NCBI GenBank assembly: GCA_902533445.1
Contig: CACALX010000007.1
Location: 1-64,000 of the forward strand
Direction of reading: 5' to 3'
DNA from: an uncultured Pelagibacteraceae bacterium
GTDB taxonomy: Bacteria > Pseudomonadota > Alphaproteobacteria > Pelagibacterales > Pelagibacteraceae
Length of the DNA stretch: 64,000 nucleotides
Shown: positions 1 through 8,477 of the stretch, piece by piece
Layout: each line of letters opens with the position of its first letter
Numbering within the stretch: the first letter of the stretch is position 1
Translations under genes and position numbers: made by a program
The notes under the pieces: model-generated
The model's database searches: none
Seen by the model: only the letters and a program-made list of their open reading frames with translations
What the model was told of the DNA's origin: nothing

Positions 1-505
1 TATGTGAAGCAATATTATCAGCTATTTGAGAAGGATCTTTTAACTGCTTAATTGTGTTTATTGTTTCGTTCGAAATTTTCTTATTTATTGAAGTTAACTT
101 TTCTAATCTTCTTAACGCAGTAGCTGCTAAAGGAAATAAATCCTCATCTTTTGGTAAGATGTCATTGAAATATGTATATTCACACATAATAAATTTTTCA
201 TTATCTTTAAAGTCTAAAATTTTAACTCTTTTAATTCCTTCTACTAAAACTTTTACTGTTCCATCTGGTAACTTTAATAATTGCAGGATGCTTCCCTCAC
301 AACCATACATAAATACATCTGTTTTCTTGGGATCATCAATTTCTGAGTTTTTTTGTGTTACAAGAATGATCTTCTTATCTTTTTTCATCACTTCATTAAG
401 TGCAGAAATAGATTTATCTCTTCCTACGAACAGAGGAATTACCATGCTTGGAAAGACGACAATGTCTCTTAAAGGTAATAACGGCAATGATATTTTAACA
501 TCCAT
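1..505 (-). CDS. lon: ATP-dependent protease Lon, N-terminal part (runs off left edge)
   Basis: Reading the minus strand from the ATG at 505-503 gives a protein beginning MDVKISLPLLPLRDIVVFPS and continuing through VIPLFVGRDKSI to the window edge without a stop, about 168 residues. This is the Lon substrate-binding (LAN/PUA-like) domain, with its LPLLPLRDIVVFP start and later GxxGxV/VEG segments. The AAA+ and Ser-Lys protease domains lie outside the window. Lon degrades misfolded and regulatory proteins in the cytosol. Placement directly after clpX and clpP on the same strand is the usual alphaproteobacterial tig-clpP-clpX-lon order. The gap to the clpX stop is 60 bases, so lon may have its own promoter there. 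Confidence 0.93.
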   Translation of the reverse strand, partial: MDVKISLPLLPLRDIVVFPSMVIPLFVGRDKSISALNEVMKKDKKIILVTQKNSEIDDPKKTDVFMYGCEGSILQLLKLPDGTVKVLVEGIKRVKILDFKDNEKFIMCEYTYFNDILPKDEDLFPLAATALRRLEKLTSINKKISNETINTIKQLKDPSQIADNIASH

Positions 506-565
506 ATGAATAATATGGATATTATATATTATATTGCAATAGGTTTTTGTTACTTATTAAGGATA

Positions 566-1834
566 TTAAGCCGCTGATGTTTTGCCGGACTTAGATTTAT
601 TTTCACCTTTAGAATGAACTAAAATTGGTTGTGATTGACCTTTTGCAGCTCCTGCATCAATAATTACTTCCTCAATGTTGTCTTGACTTGGTAGATCATA
701 CATAGTTTTTAATAATATATTTTCTAATATTGATCTCAATCCTCTCGCTCCTGTTTTTTTACTAATTGCTTTTTGAGCTATTTCTTTAAGAGCATTTTCC
801 TTAAATGTTAATTTTGCTCCATCTAACTTAAATAATTCTTGATACTGTTTAGTTAAAGAGTTTTTTGGTTCTTGTAAAATTTTGATCAATGATTTTTCGT
901 CTAAATCTTCAAGGGTTGCTATCATTGGTAGTCTTCCGATAAACTCTGGTATCAATCCAAATTTCAATAAATCCTCAGGCTCTAGTCCCTTCATCCACTC
1001 TCCTGTTTTCTTATCTTGAGTGTTCTTTACATCCGCTCCAAATCCAATCGAAGTACCTTTATCTCTTTGAGAAATAATCTTGTCTAGCCCAGCAAATGCG
1101 CCTCCACAAATAAAAAGAATATTGGTTGTGTCTACTTGTAAAAATTCTTGTTGAGGATGTTTTCTGCCTCCTTGAGGTGGAACACTTGCAACTGTTCCTT
1201 CCATTATTTTTAATAAAGCTTGCTGAACTCCTTCTCCAGATACATCTCTTGTAATAGATGGGTTCTCAGATTTTCTACTAATCTTATCAACTTCGTCGAT
1301 ATACACTATTCCACGTTGTGCTTTTTCAACATTGTAATCTGAAGCTTGAAGTAATTTTAAAATAATATTTTCAACATCTTCACCAACATATCCTGCTTCG
1401 GTCAATGTTGTTGCATCTGCCATTGTAAATGGAACATCTAAAATTCTAGCAAGAGTTTGTGCTAATAGAGTTTTACCACAACCAGTAGGACCAACTAATA
1501 AAATATTAGATTTTGATAACTCTACATTCTTACTAGTTTTATTTTCATAATTAAGTCTTTTGTAATGATTGTGTACAGCTACTGACAGAACTTTCTTAGC
1601 ATGTGATTGACCAATTACATAATCATCTAGTACTGTACAAATTTCTTTTGGTGAAGGAAGACCGTCTTGGTGTTTAACAAAAGTATCTTTGCTTTCCTCT
1701 TTTATAATATCCATACAAAGCTCAACACATTCATCACAAATAAATACAGTTGGACCTGCAATTAATTTTCTAACCTCGTGTTGGCTTTTTCCACAAAAAG
1801 AACAGTAAAGAATATTTTTATTATTTGTACTCAT
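566..1834 (-). CDS. clpX: ClpX, ATPase and substrate-unfolding subunit of ClpXP
   Basis: A 422-residue protein of the usual ClpX length. The N-terminal zinc-binding domain has C11-x2-C14 and C33-x2-C36. The AAA+ module follows, with Walker A GPTGCGKT near residue 115, Walker [11 protein letters not shown], the pore-loop GYVGEDVEN segment and the IGF loop region (GTSIGFGAD) that docks on ClpP. The C-terminal small domain contains [11 protein letters not shown]. ClpX unfolds tagged proteins and feeds them to ClpP in the cytosol. It lies between clpP (90-base gap upstream) and lon downstream, all on the minus strand. The C-terminal tail is short and Lys/Ser-rich. Confidence 0.97.
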   Translation of the reverse strand: MSTNNKNILYCSFCGKSQHEVRKLIAGPTVFICDECVELCMDIIKEESKDTFVKHQDGLPSPKEICTVLDDYVIGQSHAKKVLSVAVHNHYKRLNYENKTSKNVELSKSNILLVGPTGCGKTLLAQTLARILDVPFTMADATTLTEAGYVGEDVENIILKLLQASDYNVEKAQRGIVYIDEVDKISRKSENPSITRDVSGEGVQQALLKIMEGTVASVPPQGGRKHPQQEFLQVDTTNILFICGGAFAGLDKIISQRDKGTSIGFGADVKNTQDKKTGEWMKGLEPEDLLKFGLIPEFIGRLPMIATLEDLDEKSLIKILQEPKNSLTKQYQELFKLDGAKLTFKENALKEIAQKAISKKTGARGLRSILENILLKTMYDLPSQDNIEEVIIDAGAAKGQSQPILVHSKGENKSKSGKTSAA

Positions 1835-1924
1835 AATTTTTTTAAACGAATCAATTTCATTACTTTATTATAGATGACTAATACTAATCAAGATTGGATT
1901 AGTAAGTAATCAATATATTGTGTA

Positions 1925-2536
1925 TTATGATCTTTTTTCTACTACTTCGTCAATGAGACCAAATGATTTTGCGACATCAGCGGTCATGAAATTATCTCTC
2001 TCTAAAGCAGATTTTATTTCATCAACAGTTTTGCCTGTATGTTTTGAATAAATTTCATTTAACCTTTTCTTTAATGACAAGACTTCATTAGCATGAATTT
2101 CTATATCTGTAGCTTGTCCTTGAAAACCTGCTGAAGGTTGATGAACCATTATTCTTGAGTTCGGTAAAGAAAACCTTTTACCTTTAGTTCCTGCAGCCAA
2201 CAAAAATGATCCCATTGATGCAGCTTGTCCGATACATAAAGTTGATATATCAGGTTTTACATATTGCATGGTATCATAAATCCCAAGACCAGCTGTAACC
2301 AGTCCACCAGGACTGTTGATATATAAATAAATTTCTTTCTTGGGATCTTCAGCTTCTAAAAATAATAACTGAGCTGTTACCAAGGATGCAATATTGTCAT
2401 TTATCTGACCTGTTAAAAAAATAATTCTTTCCTTTAGAAGTCTTGAATAAATATCATAAGCTCTTTCACCTTTAGATGATTGCTCTACAACCATTGGCAC
2501 TAAATTGCTCATATGTTCAGATAATTTTGTTATCAT
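1925..2536 (-). CDS. clpP: ClpP serine protease subunit
   Basis: A 203-residue protein of normal ClpP length. The catalytic Ser is S107 in GQAASMGS, His is H132 in VHQPSAGF, and the Asp is in the LIDEV segment near the C terminus. The [10 protein letters not shown] motif lines the active site. It forms the proteolytic chamber of ClpXP/ClpAP. It sits 32 bases downstream of the trigger factor gene and 90 bases before clpX, the conserved tig-clpP-clpX order. No propeptide is obvious. The start [19 protein letters not shown] aligns well with the family N terminus, although the M9 codon is an alternative start. Confidence 0.97.
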   Translation of the reverse strand: MITKLSEHMSNLVPMVVEQSSKGERAYDIYSRLLKERIIFLTGQINDNIASLVTAQLLFLEAEDPKKEIYLYINSPGGLVTAGLGIYDTMQYVKPDISTLCIGQAASMGSFLLAAGTKGKRFSLPNSRIMVHQPSAGFQGQATDIEIHANEVLSLKKRLNEIYSKHTGKTVDEIKSALERDNFMTADVAKSFGLIDEVVEKRS

Positions 2537-2568
2537 AAGTTGATTCGATATAGTTATACAACTTGTGA

Positions 2569-4002
2569 TTACTTTTTGCTAACTTTTTTTGTTTTTTTAG
2601 TTGCTGGTTTTGCTTTTGTTGTTTTTGTAGAAGGTTTTTTTTTCTCTGAGGCTTTTGCTGCAGGTTTCTTTTTTGTTTCTTTTTTAGGTTCATGATCATG
2701 ATCGTGATTATGTTTATGTGCTTCTTTTAAGATTTTTTCCGCCTCATCTTTTGAAATTTCTTTTTTATTTGGTTTACCTTTTTCTTTTATAAGATTTAAA
2801 ATTTTATCTTCATAGACTGTCCCTCTTAGACTGGCTAAAGCAGATGGATTTTTTTGATAAAAATCCATAACCATTTTCTCTTGTCCTGGCATCATTCTTA
2901 ATTGTTTTTGAACTTCAGCTTGAATTTCTTGTTCACTAACTTTAATTTGATTTTTTTCACCAAATTCGTTTAAGATTAATCCAGTCTTAATTCTTGTTTT
3001 TGCCTTTTCCTCAAAAGAGTTTTTATTCTTTTTAGCCTCATCTTCAGACATACCTTGTGAAAGAATTTTAACTTCTTCATCGACTAAGTTTCCTGGAACT
3101 TCTTCAACTTTAATTTTTTCAATTTCATTTAAAATTTGATTTTTTGAAACTTGATCTAAAGAATTTTTATATTCATCATTTATTTGTTTTGAAATTAAAG
3201 CTTTAAGATCTTTCAAATCTTTAGCTCCTAAATTTTTTGCAAATTCATCATCTATTTTCACCTCTTGTACTTGTTTGACTGATAAAATTTTACAATTAAA
3301 TTTTGCTTTTTTATTAACCAATTCTTTTTCAGGGTAATTCTCAGGAAGTGTTGCTTCAACAACTTTCTCATCACCTTTTTTAACCCCAATTAGCTGCTCA
3401 TCGAAACCTTTCAAAAATAAATCTTTACCTAATGTAAGCTGTGTATTTTTTCCTTCACTTCCTTTAAATTCTTTTCCATCAATTGTTGCTTTGTAATCTA
3501 ATGCAACTAGATCACCTTCTTTTGCTTTTGTTTCTTCTCGACCTTCTTTAAAATTTGGTTGATTCTTAGCAATTTCTTTTATTCTTTTATCTGTCTCGCT
3601 ATCATCAATTTTGACAGTGTATTCATCAAATTTAATGTTTTCTAATGATTTAATCTCTACTTTAGGTAATTCTGTAACTGACAATACATATTCTAATTCT
3701 TTATCTTCACCATATGTTTTTAGATCTAATTTTGGTTGACCAGCTGGTTTAATTTTTTTTTCTTCTAGCGCTTTGGTAGATGTATCTTTTAAAACTTTGT
3801 CTAACACCTCGCCAAATACAGCTTTGCCAAACTGTCTCTTTAAAATTTCTTTCGGTACTTTTCCTGGACGAAAACCTTTTAAATTTACTGTTCCTTTGAT
3901 CTCTTCATATTTTTCATCCATATAAGAGTTCATGGTCTCTTTATCGATAAAAATTTTTAGATCTTTATTTAAACCTTTTTTATTTTCAACAGTAACTTTC
4001 AT
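2569..4002 (-). CDS. tig: Trigger factor with a long His/Lys-rich C-terminal tail
   Basis: A 477-residue ribosome-associated chaperone and peptidyl-prolyl isomerase. The N-terminal ribosome-binding domain contains the signature [17 protein letters not shown] (about residues 43-59). An FKBP-type domain follows (about 155-240, with [14 protein letters not shown]), then the helical chaperone arms. The family usually ends near 430-450 residues. Here residues 429-477 add a histidine/acid stretch ([10 protein letters not shown]) followed by a Lys/Ala/Thr/Pro-rich histone-like tail. The tail could bind metal or RNA; that is inference. It is the first gene of the tig-clpP-clpX-lon run and begins just downstream of a same-strand tRNA-Leu. 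Confidence 0.96.
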   Translation of the reverse strand: MKVTVENKKGLNKDLKIFIDKETMNSYMDEKYEEIKGTVNLKGFRPGKVPKEILKRQFGKAVFGEVLDKVLKDTSTKALEEKKIKPAGQPKLDLKTYGEDKELEYVLSVTELPKVEIKSLENIKFDEYTVKIDDSETDKRIKEIAKNQPNFKEGREETKAKEGDLVALDYKATIDGKEFKGSEGKNTQLTLGKDLFLKGFDEQLIGVKKGDEKVVEATLPENYPEKELVNKKAKFNCKILSVKQVQEVKIDDEFAKNLGAKDLKDLKALISKQINDEYKNSLDQVSKNQILNEIEKIKVEEVPGNLVDEEVKILSQGMSEDEAKKNKNSFEEKAKTRIKTGLILNEFGEKNQIKVSEQEIQAEVQKQLRMMPGQEKMVMDFYQKNPSALASLRGTVYEDKILNLIKEKGKPNKKEISKDEAEKILKEAHKHNHDHDHEPKKETKKKPAAKASEKKKPSTKTTKAKPATKKTKKVSKK

Positions 4003-4012
4003 AATTTATTAA

Positions 4013-4097
4013 TGGTAGGGCGAAAAGGACTCGAACCTTCACCGATTGCTCGACTGGTTCCTAAGACCAGCGCGTCTACCAATTCCGCCATCGCCCC
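4013..4097 (-). tRNA. trnL: tRNA-Leu, anticodon UAG
   Basis: The minus strand from 4097 folds as a class II (long variable arm) tRNA. The 7-bp acceptor stem is GGGGCGA pairing with TCGCCCT (one G-U pair). The D loop contains TTGGTAGACGC. The anticodon arm is CTGGT-CTTAGGA-ACCAG with anticodon TAG. The variable arm is typical of leucine tRNAs, and the T arm carries GGTTCGAGTCC. CCA is encoded at 4015-4013. It reads CUN leucine codons. It lies 11 bases upstream of the trigger factor start, on the same strand. Confidence 0.96.
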
Positions 4098-4180
4098 AGT
4101 TAAATTAGGTGCTTTATATATTATTGAACTCATTTGTCCAATCCGAATAATAGTGTAAAAGGATATAAAAATATAAAAAA

Positions 4181-4432
4181 ATGATTGTTTCACCTTGTAT
4201 TAGTATTTGTAAAACAGATCCTTCGACTGGCTATTGTTATGGTTGTGGAAGAAATAACGAGGAAAAAAGACTGTGGAAACTTGAGGAAACAACGGATGAT
4301 TGGAAAAAAGAAAATTTAAATGAAATTGAAAAAAGACTGACTGGTTGGCAACTTGAAAGTTTTAAAGAATCTTATTCTTACAAAATCAATAACGGTATAT
4401 CTCTTTTCAAAAAAAACTTGATTAAAGAATAA
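4181..4432 (+). CDS. DUF1289 family small cysteine protein
   Basis: An 83-residue protein starting MIVSPCISICKTDPSTGYCYGCGR. Four cysteines in the first 25 residues (C-x3-C ... C-x2-C) match the DUF1289 (predicted Fe-S or Zn binding) family. The rest is a charged helical stretch with the typical W-x-x-L and LTGWQ segment. The function of the family is not established. It starts 83 bases from the tRNA-Leu gene, divergently transcribed, and is followed after 6 bases by a small membrane protein gene on the same strand. Confidence 0.85.
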   Translation: MIVSPCISICKTDPSTGYCYGCGRNNEEKRLWKLEETTDDWKKENLNEIEKRLTGWQLESFKESYSYKINNGISLFKKNLIKE

Positions 4433-4438
4433 AATAAT

Positions 4439-4612
4439 ATGAGCAAAGTTAAAATTGTAAGCATTATTTATGCTATAGGAATAATCATAGGTGCTTTATT
4501 CTTTAATGTTTGGGGCGTAGATACAACTCCATTTAAAACATTGTCCGTATTTGCATGGACCGTGATATTTATAATAGCTTTATTTTTTGCAGATAAGAAT
4601 GAGAAAAAATAA
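4439..4612 (+). CDS. Small two-helix membrane protein (57 aa)
   Basis: ATG at 4439 opens a 57-codon frame beginning MSKVKIVSIIYAIGIIIGAL and ending in the charged tail ADKNEKK. Two hydrophobic segments (about residues 5-21 and 36-50) are separated by a short loop containing WGVDTTPFKT, so a two-pass inner-membrane protein is likely. It starts 6 bases after the DUF1289 stop and ends 3 bases before the stop of a convergent small gene. That tight packing is typical of real genes in this genome. No family is recognised. Confidence 0.7.
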   Translation: MSKVKIVSIIYAIGIIIGALFFNVWGVDTTPFKTLSVFAWTVIFIIALFFADKNEKK

Positions 4613-4615
4613 GTT

Positions 4616-4768
4616 CTAAATATTTTTTTTATCTTTTTTTATAATTTTAGAGTTTTTTTCCTGATTTAAATTTTTTTTTCTAAAGTCAAATCTTGAATTT
4701 GAAATATTTGATCTATGTCTTGCAAAAGACTGTTTTTGCGCTTGTCGCATTGCTCTTTTTGAAGACAT
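4616..4768 (-). CDS. Small basic protein, unrecognised (50 aa)
   Basis: ATG at 4768 opens a 50-codon minus-strand frame, MSSKRAMRQAQKQSFARHRS followed by a Lys/Asn-rich tail. It is strongly basic with no hydrophobic segment, so it is a possible nucleic-acid or ribosome-associated peptide (inference only). It begins 10 bases after the stop of the histidine phosphatase gene on the same strand, and ends 3 bases from the convergent 57-aa gene. The fit in the gap supports it, but low-complexity AT-rich DNA could yield such a frame by chance. Confidence 0.5.
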   Translation of the reverse strand: MSSKRAMRQAQKQSFARHRSNISNSRFDFRKKNLNQEKNSKIIKKDKKNI

Positions 4769-4778
4769 ATTTGTTACT

Positions 4779-5336
4779 TTAATATTCTATTTCTAAAGTA
4801 TCAATTACTTTTAAATTTTTATCTGAAATTACAATCTCGCCGGATGATGGTGCGTAATTTAAAAGCTCAGATATTACTACGTAATGTGTAACAAAAATTA
4901 CATTTTGTTTTTGATCCCAATTTTTTAAGAACTTTTTAAAATCTATAACTTGTTTCTTTCTATTTTTAGAAAATTTTGCACTAAAGAAAGAATTCAAAAA
5001 ATTTTTTGTTTCAAATTTTTTGAAGGCTATTTCCGCAGTTTCTTTACACCTACACCATTCACTTGAATAAATTTTATTAATTGAAATATTGTTAGTTTTA
5101 AAGAAATTACCAATTTTTTTAGATTGTACTCTTCCCTCATCGTTCAAATTTCTTTGTGTCTCACATATGTTAATATCAAAATTAGGAGGATCTCCTCCTC
5201 CTGGTGCATAAGCATGACGAATAAATATTAATTTACCACCTTTTTGAAGCTCATTAATCAAAGCTTCATTTGAATCTGCTTTAATTGGAGAATTTAAAAA
5301 TATAAATATAATTAAAAAATATTTTAAAATTTTCAT
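4779..5336 (-). CDS. Exported histidine-phosphatase superfamily protein
   Basis: A 185-residue protein with an N-terminal signal peptide (MKILKYFLIIFIFLNSPIKA, cut near 20). The phosphohistidine motif is IFIRHAYAPG (RHA in place of RHG). A second conserved Arg lies in YSSEWCRCKETAE, and the late catalytic His is in VIFVTHYVVISELL. This matches the phosphoglycerate-mutase-like histidine phosphatase fold, acting in the periplasm. The substrate is unknown. Its start codon is separated from the divergent uracil-DNA glycosylase start by only two bases, so each promoter must lie inside the other gene. Confidence 0.82.
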   Translation of the reverse strand: MKILKYFLIIFIFLNSPIKADSNEALINELQKGGKLIFIRHAYAPGGGDPPNFDINICETQRNLNDEGRVQSKKIGNFFKTNNISINKIYSSEWCRCKETAEIAFKKFETKNFLNSFFSAKFSKNRKKQVIDFKKFLKNWDQKQNVIFVTHYVVISELLNYAPSSGEIVISDKNLKVIDTLEIEY

Positions 5337-5338
5337 TA

Positions 5339-6019
5339 ATGAATAATAAATTAAAACAACTAAATAAGAAAATTATTAAATGTAGAAAATGTCCTAGATT
5401 AATTAATTTTATTAAAAAAATATCTACTAAAAAACGAAAACAAAACATTAACGAAACTTATTGGGGAAAACCAGTTCCTGGATTTGGTAAAACAAATTCT
5501 AAATTATTAATTTTAGGTTTGGCGCCGGCTGCTCATGGTGGAAACAGAACAGGAAGACCTTTTACTGGAGACAAATCAAGCGATTTCTTGTTTTCTTGTT
5601 TAAAAAAAGCAAATATTTCTAATCTATCTTATTCTGAAAGTTTAAATGATGGATTGGAATTAAAATTCACTTTTATAACCAATATACTAAAATGTGTTCC
5701 TCCAGGCGACAAACCAACTAGTGAAGAATTGTTAAATTGCTCTAATCATTTTGAAAGTGAGATCGAAAATTTAAGCAAAATCCAAACAATTGTTGCTTTA
5801 GGTAAAGTTGCTTTTGATAATTGTATTAAATATTACAAAAGTAAAAATAAATTAAATAATAAGTATATTTTTAAGCACGGGAAATATTATAATTTACCAA
5901 ATAAAATCAAATTGTACGCGTGTTATCATCCAAGCCCTAGAAATGTAAATACAAAATTAATATCCGAAAAAATGATGGTTAATTTTTTCAAAAAAATAAA
6001 AAGAGCAACAGCTATTTAG
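5339..6019 (+). CDS. Uracil-DNA glycosylase, family 5 (UDGb) type
   Basis: A 226-residue protein. Iron-sulfur ligands are visible as C15-x2-C18 near the N terminus and a later C-x14-C pair (NILKCVPPGDKPTSEELLNC). The catalytic motif is GLAPAAHGGNRTGRPFTGD, the form typical of family 5 (UDGb) enzymes, and the second motif HPSPRN is near the C terminus. It excises uracil and related deaminated bases from DNA to start base excision repair. The stop overlaps the convergent thioesterase gene by 8 bases. The first Met is 2 bases from a divergent gene, so a leader is nearly absent. Confidence 0.9.
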   Translation: MNNKLKQLNKKIIKCRKCPRLINFIKKISTKKRKQNINETYWGKPVPGFGKTNSKLLILGLAPAAHGGNRTGRPFTGDKSSDFLFSCLKKANISNLSYSESLNDGLELKFTFITNILKCVPPGDKPTSEELLNCSNHFESEIENLSKIQTIVALGKVAFDNCIKYYKSKNKLNNKYIFKHGKYYNLPNKIKLYACYHPSPRNVNTKLISEKMMVNFFKKIKRATAI

Positions 6020-6428
6020 ATTTTAAAATATAAGGCTCAAAACTATTTAAAACTATCTCAGGAATTTTTGTAGGTTTTCCAATTGTATTTACAAACACCA
6101 AATGTATTTTTGCATCCACAATTAACAAATCATCTCTATAAATTGACTGATCCATTACAAAAGAAGTTTTTGATAAAGAGGTAATAAATGATTTTATTGT
6201 TAAATTATCTTCTAAGTATGCTGATTTTTTATATTCAATATTGCACGATTTAACTATTATTAAAGAGTTAAACTCATCTTTAATTTTTAAATTACTTAAA
6301 CCAATAGCTAATAAAGCGTCTGTTCTAGCTCTTTCAAAGTATTTTAAATAATTTGCATAATAAACCACTCCTCCTGAGTCGGTATCTTCATAGTAAATTT
6401 TAACGTTAAGGCTAAAAGTTTTATGCAT
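6012..6428 (-). CDS. ybgC: YbgC-type acyl-CoA thioesterase (hotdog fold)
   Basis: A 138-residue single hotdog domain. The active-site segment YYEDTDSGGVVYYANYLKYFERAR (about residues 12-35) carries the catalytic Asp and the helix typical of the YbgC/4-hydroxybenzoyl-CoA thioesterase family. It hydrolyses short acyl-CoA or acyl-ACP substrates. In other proteobacteria ybgC heads the tol-pal cluster; no tol-pal genes are visible here. It converges on the uracil-DNA glycosylase gene with an 8-base overlap. Confidence 0.88.
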   Translation of the reverse strand: MHKTFSLNVKIYYEDTDSGGVVYYANYLKYFERARTDALLAIGLSNLKIKDEFNSLIIVKSCNIEYKKSAYLEDNLTIKSFITSLSKTSFVMDQSIYRDDLLIVDAKIHLVFVNTIGKPTKIPEIVLNSFEPYILKSK

Positions 6429-6486
6429 TGTTCATTAATATCAAATAATGAGAAATTTTTATACAAACTAAGATATAATAAATACT

Positions 6487-6627
6487 ATGAAAGTTTATAT
6501 AATTTGGTTGATTGGAGTAATTTTATGGAACTTTGGTGTTCCTAATGCTACACCAACAGAGGACGTAATTGTAGCAATCATCCTGTCATTCCTGAGTATG
6601 GGGTTAAAAAAATATACTAAACTTTAA
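6487..6627 (+). CDS. Small membrane protein (46 aa)
   Basis: ATG at 6487 opens a 46-codon frame beginning MKVYIIWLIGVILWNFGVPN. Two hydrophobic stretches (about 3-15 and 27-38) flank a short acidic loop (PTEDV) and the protein ends in KKYTKL. Its TAA ends at 6627, immediately abutting the stop of the convergent DUF3047 gene at 6628. That end-to-end packing, and the gene's exact fit between two larger genes, argue that it is real. No family recognised. Confidence 0.68.
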   Translation: MKVYIIWLIGVILWNFGVPNATPTEDVIVAIILSFLSMGLKKYTKL

Positions 6628-7278
6628 TTAATTTGCTGAAAAATAAATATTCTGAAAATAGGCTATAGATTTCATTTTTGAGTTATCCGTATCCGCCATA
6701 ACTGCTAAGCCATCTAACTCATCTAAATCCAGATCGTGGAATTTCTTAAAGTCTTCTTTTACATTTGATTTAACTGTGACCCATTCATTTAAATTAGTTT
6801 TTGTTGTTGCCATTACATTATCTATAGATTTTTTTGTGTAAGGATTTGGCCAACTTTGTCCAACATCATTGTTGCTTGAAAATACATAGTTAACTGCTCT
6901 ATTTGATAATGGTGTTGCACCTGTTTTTTTAACCGCAAAAACTCTAGCAGCAAAATCATGTCCTTTTTTAGTGTCTTCCTTAATTCCTGACAAATCCTTC
7001 TCAATTTTCCATGTAATATTTATAAAAGGAGTCTTGTTAAGATCAATTTTAAATTCTTTTCCAAGACCAGAAGCTGCATTATCAGCAACCGCTTTTAGGA
7101 AATTTCCATTTTCATTTGTACCGACAGTATAGATTGTCTCGTTCTTTGCTCCTCTTACTTTTCTGACAGTTAATTCTGAAAGTTCTGCTTCTGTAAACTC
7201 AAACACTATAACTTCATTTGCAACTACTGAACTGATTGAAATTAATAAAATTGAAATGATTTTAAAAAATATTTTCAT
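6628..7278 (-). CDS. DUF3047 family exported protein
   Basis: A 216-residue protein with a signal peptide (MKIFFKIISILLISISSVVA, cleavage near 20). The body shows the DUF3047 pattern: NITWKIEKD, then HDFAARVFAVKK, then NRAVNYVFSSN, ending in GLAVMADTDNSKMKSIAYFQNIYF. DUF3047 proteins are beta-rich exported proteins of unknown function. Convergent with the preceding 46-aa gene, with stops directly adjacent. A 75-base gap upstream separates its start from a divergent 44-aa gene and probably holds both promoters. Confidence 0.85.
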   Translation of the reverse strand: MKIFFKIISILLISISSVVANEVIVFEFTEAELSELTVRKVRGAKNETIYTVGTNENGNFLKAVADNAASGLGKEFKIDLNKTPFINITWKIEKDLSGIKEDTKKGHDFAARVFAVKKTGATPLSNRAVNYVFSSNNDVGQSWPNPYTKKSIDNVMATTKTNLNEWVTVKSNVKEDFKKFHDLDLDELDGLAVMADTDNSKMKSIAYFQNIYFSAN

Positions 7279-7353
7279 AAATTAAGTTCTTAATACATTA
7301 TTTAGACAAGATTTAAACATGCAAAAATCAATATTAATTTTTAAATAACTAAT

Positions 7354-7488
7354 ATGAAAACAGTTTCAATTTTTTTACTTTTAATTTATTGGTCAATAAT
7401 GATATCTGCGCCAGTTATGTCTAATGACCTCAAAATGAGTAGTTCTAGAGCTATAAAGTTAAATTCTAATTCTAAGGTATCAATATAA
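7354..7488 (+). CDS. Small secreted or membrane-anchored peptide (44 aa)
   Basis: ATG at 7354 opens a 44-codon frame beginning MKTVSIFLLLIYWSIMISAP and continuing with a polar tail rich in Ser and Asn. The first 20 residues look like a signal peptide, possibly cleaved near residue 19-22, leaving a peptide of only about 25 residues. Its 3' end overlaps the convergent alcohol dehydrogenase gene by 17 bases. No family recognised; the frame could be chance, but the signal-like start and position in an otherwise empty gap support it. Confidence 0.45.
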   Translation: MKTVSIFLLLIYWSIMISAPVMSNDLKMSSSRAIKLNSNSKVSI

Positions 7489-8476
7489 TTTTAGGTGCAA
7501 CACATGTACCATCATGAATTTGTTTAAAGGCATCACCACCATTTTTTAAATCTCTAAATTCAATCCAATCTAGAGAGCCTATCTCTTTATTAGCTAATAT
7601 TGCTAATGTTAGCTCAAAATCCTTATTGGTATAACAATAAGTTCCTATGACCGTAACTTCTTGAAGTGTCATTTTTCTAAAATTAAAGGTTCCAGCTGGC
7701 TGAGTTAAGCCTATGTGAATGATTGATCCACCTGGTTTAACTACTTCAATAGCTTGTTGTCTTGAAATTTCTAAACCTACTGTATCAAAAACAATATCAA
7801 ATTTATTGCTCTCTATTTCGTTATGGTCTGGTGTAACATATCTTGCATCTAAATATTTGGAGCATTCATTCAATCTCAATTTATTTGGATCGGAGAGAAT
7901 AATATTTTTACTATTTTTAATTTTAGACAAAATTAAACCACATAATAATCCGATTGCACCACCACCTTGGATCAAAATTTTACAATCAGACAAAGATTTT
8001 TTTAAAGATTGCTCACCAATTAATACTGCATGTAGAGAAACTGCAGTTGGCTCTGCTACTGGAGCCTCATTTTTATCTAATCCATCTGGGATTTCATAAA
8101 TATTTGTATCAGGTGTCGATACAAACTCTGCAAAAACACCCTGTCTTTCAATTGGTTTATTCATCCCTAAAATAATTCTGTGAGGACAAAGATGTTCTCT
8201 TCCACTTGTGCAGTATTCACATTTACCACATGTTATTAGAGGATTTAAAACAACATCTTTACCCTTAAATTTACCATTTTGAACTTCACCACTAACTTCA
8301 TGGCCTAATATTAATGGAGGAATTCTTCTTTCATCATGTCCATGATACGCGTGCATATCTGAACCACATATTCCCGAAGCGTGGATTTTTAAAATACTCT
8401 CACCTGAAACTTCAATTGGATTAGGTTCATCCCTGTAAACTAGTTCTTGTGTTCCGGTATATACTAAAGCTTTCAT
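7472..8476 (-). CDS. Zinc-dependent alcohol/polyol dehydrogenase (MDR family)
   Basis: A 334-residue medium-chain dehydrogenase. Catalytic zinc ligands are C37 (GICGSD), H59 and E60 (GHEVSGEV). The structural zinc is held by C83, C86, C89 and C97 (CGKCEYCTSGREHLC). The NAD(P)-binding motif is QGGGAIGLL near residue 170. It resembles L-idonate, sorbitol and threonine 3-dehydrogenase subgroups; the exact substrate is not decidable from sequence. The gene begins 2 bases after the stop of the NCS1 permease, so the two are probably co-transcribed and may share a substrate pathway. Confidence 0.88.
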   Translation of the reverse strand: MKALVYTGTQELVYRDEPNPIEVSGESILKIHASGICGSDMHAYHGHDERRIPPLILGHEVSGEVQNGKFKGKDVVLNPLITCGKCEYCTSGREHLCPHRIILGMNKPIERQGVFAEFVSTPDTNIYEIPDGLDKNEAPVAEPTAVSLHAVLIGEQSLKKSLSDCKILIQGGGAIGLLCGLILSKIKNSKNIILSDPNKLRLNECSKYLDARYVTPDHNEIESNKFDIVFDTVGLEISRQQAIEVVKPGGSIIHIGLTQPAGTFNFRKMTLQEVTVIGTYCYTNKDFELTLAILANKEIGSLDWIEFRDLKNGGDAFKQIHDGTCVAPKIILIP

Positions 8477-8477
8477 A

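Noticed and set aside
54-509. Plus-strand open frame of 151 codons at the left edge
   Set aside because: It is the antisense of lon, whose minus-strand reading gives a clear Lon N-terminal domain.
2517-2699. 60-codon Lys/Gln-rich frame on the minus strand
   Set aside because: It is another reading frame of the low-complexity tail of trigger factor.
3999-4193. 64-codon minus-strand frame over the tRNA region
   Set aside because: It covers the tRNA-Leu gene; the apparent protein is translated tRNA sequence.
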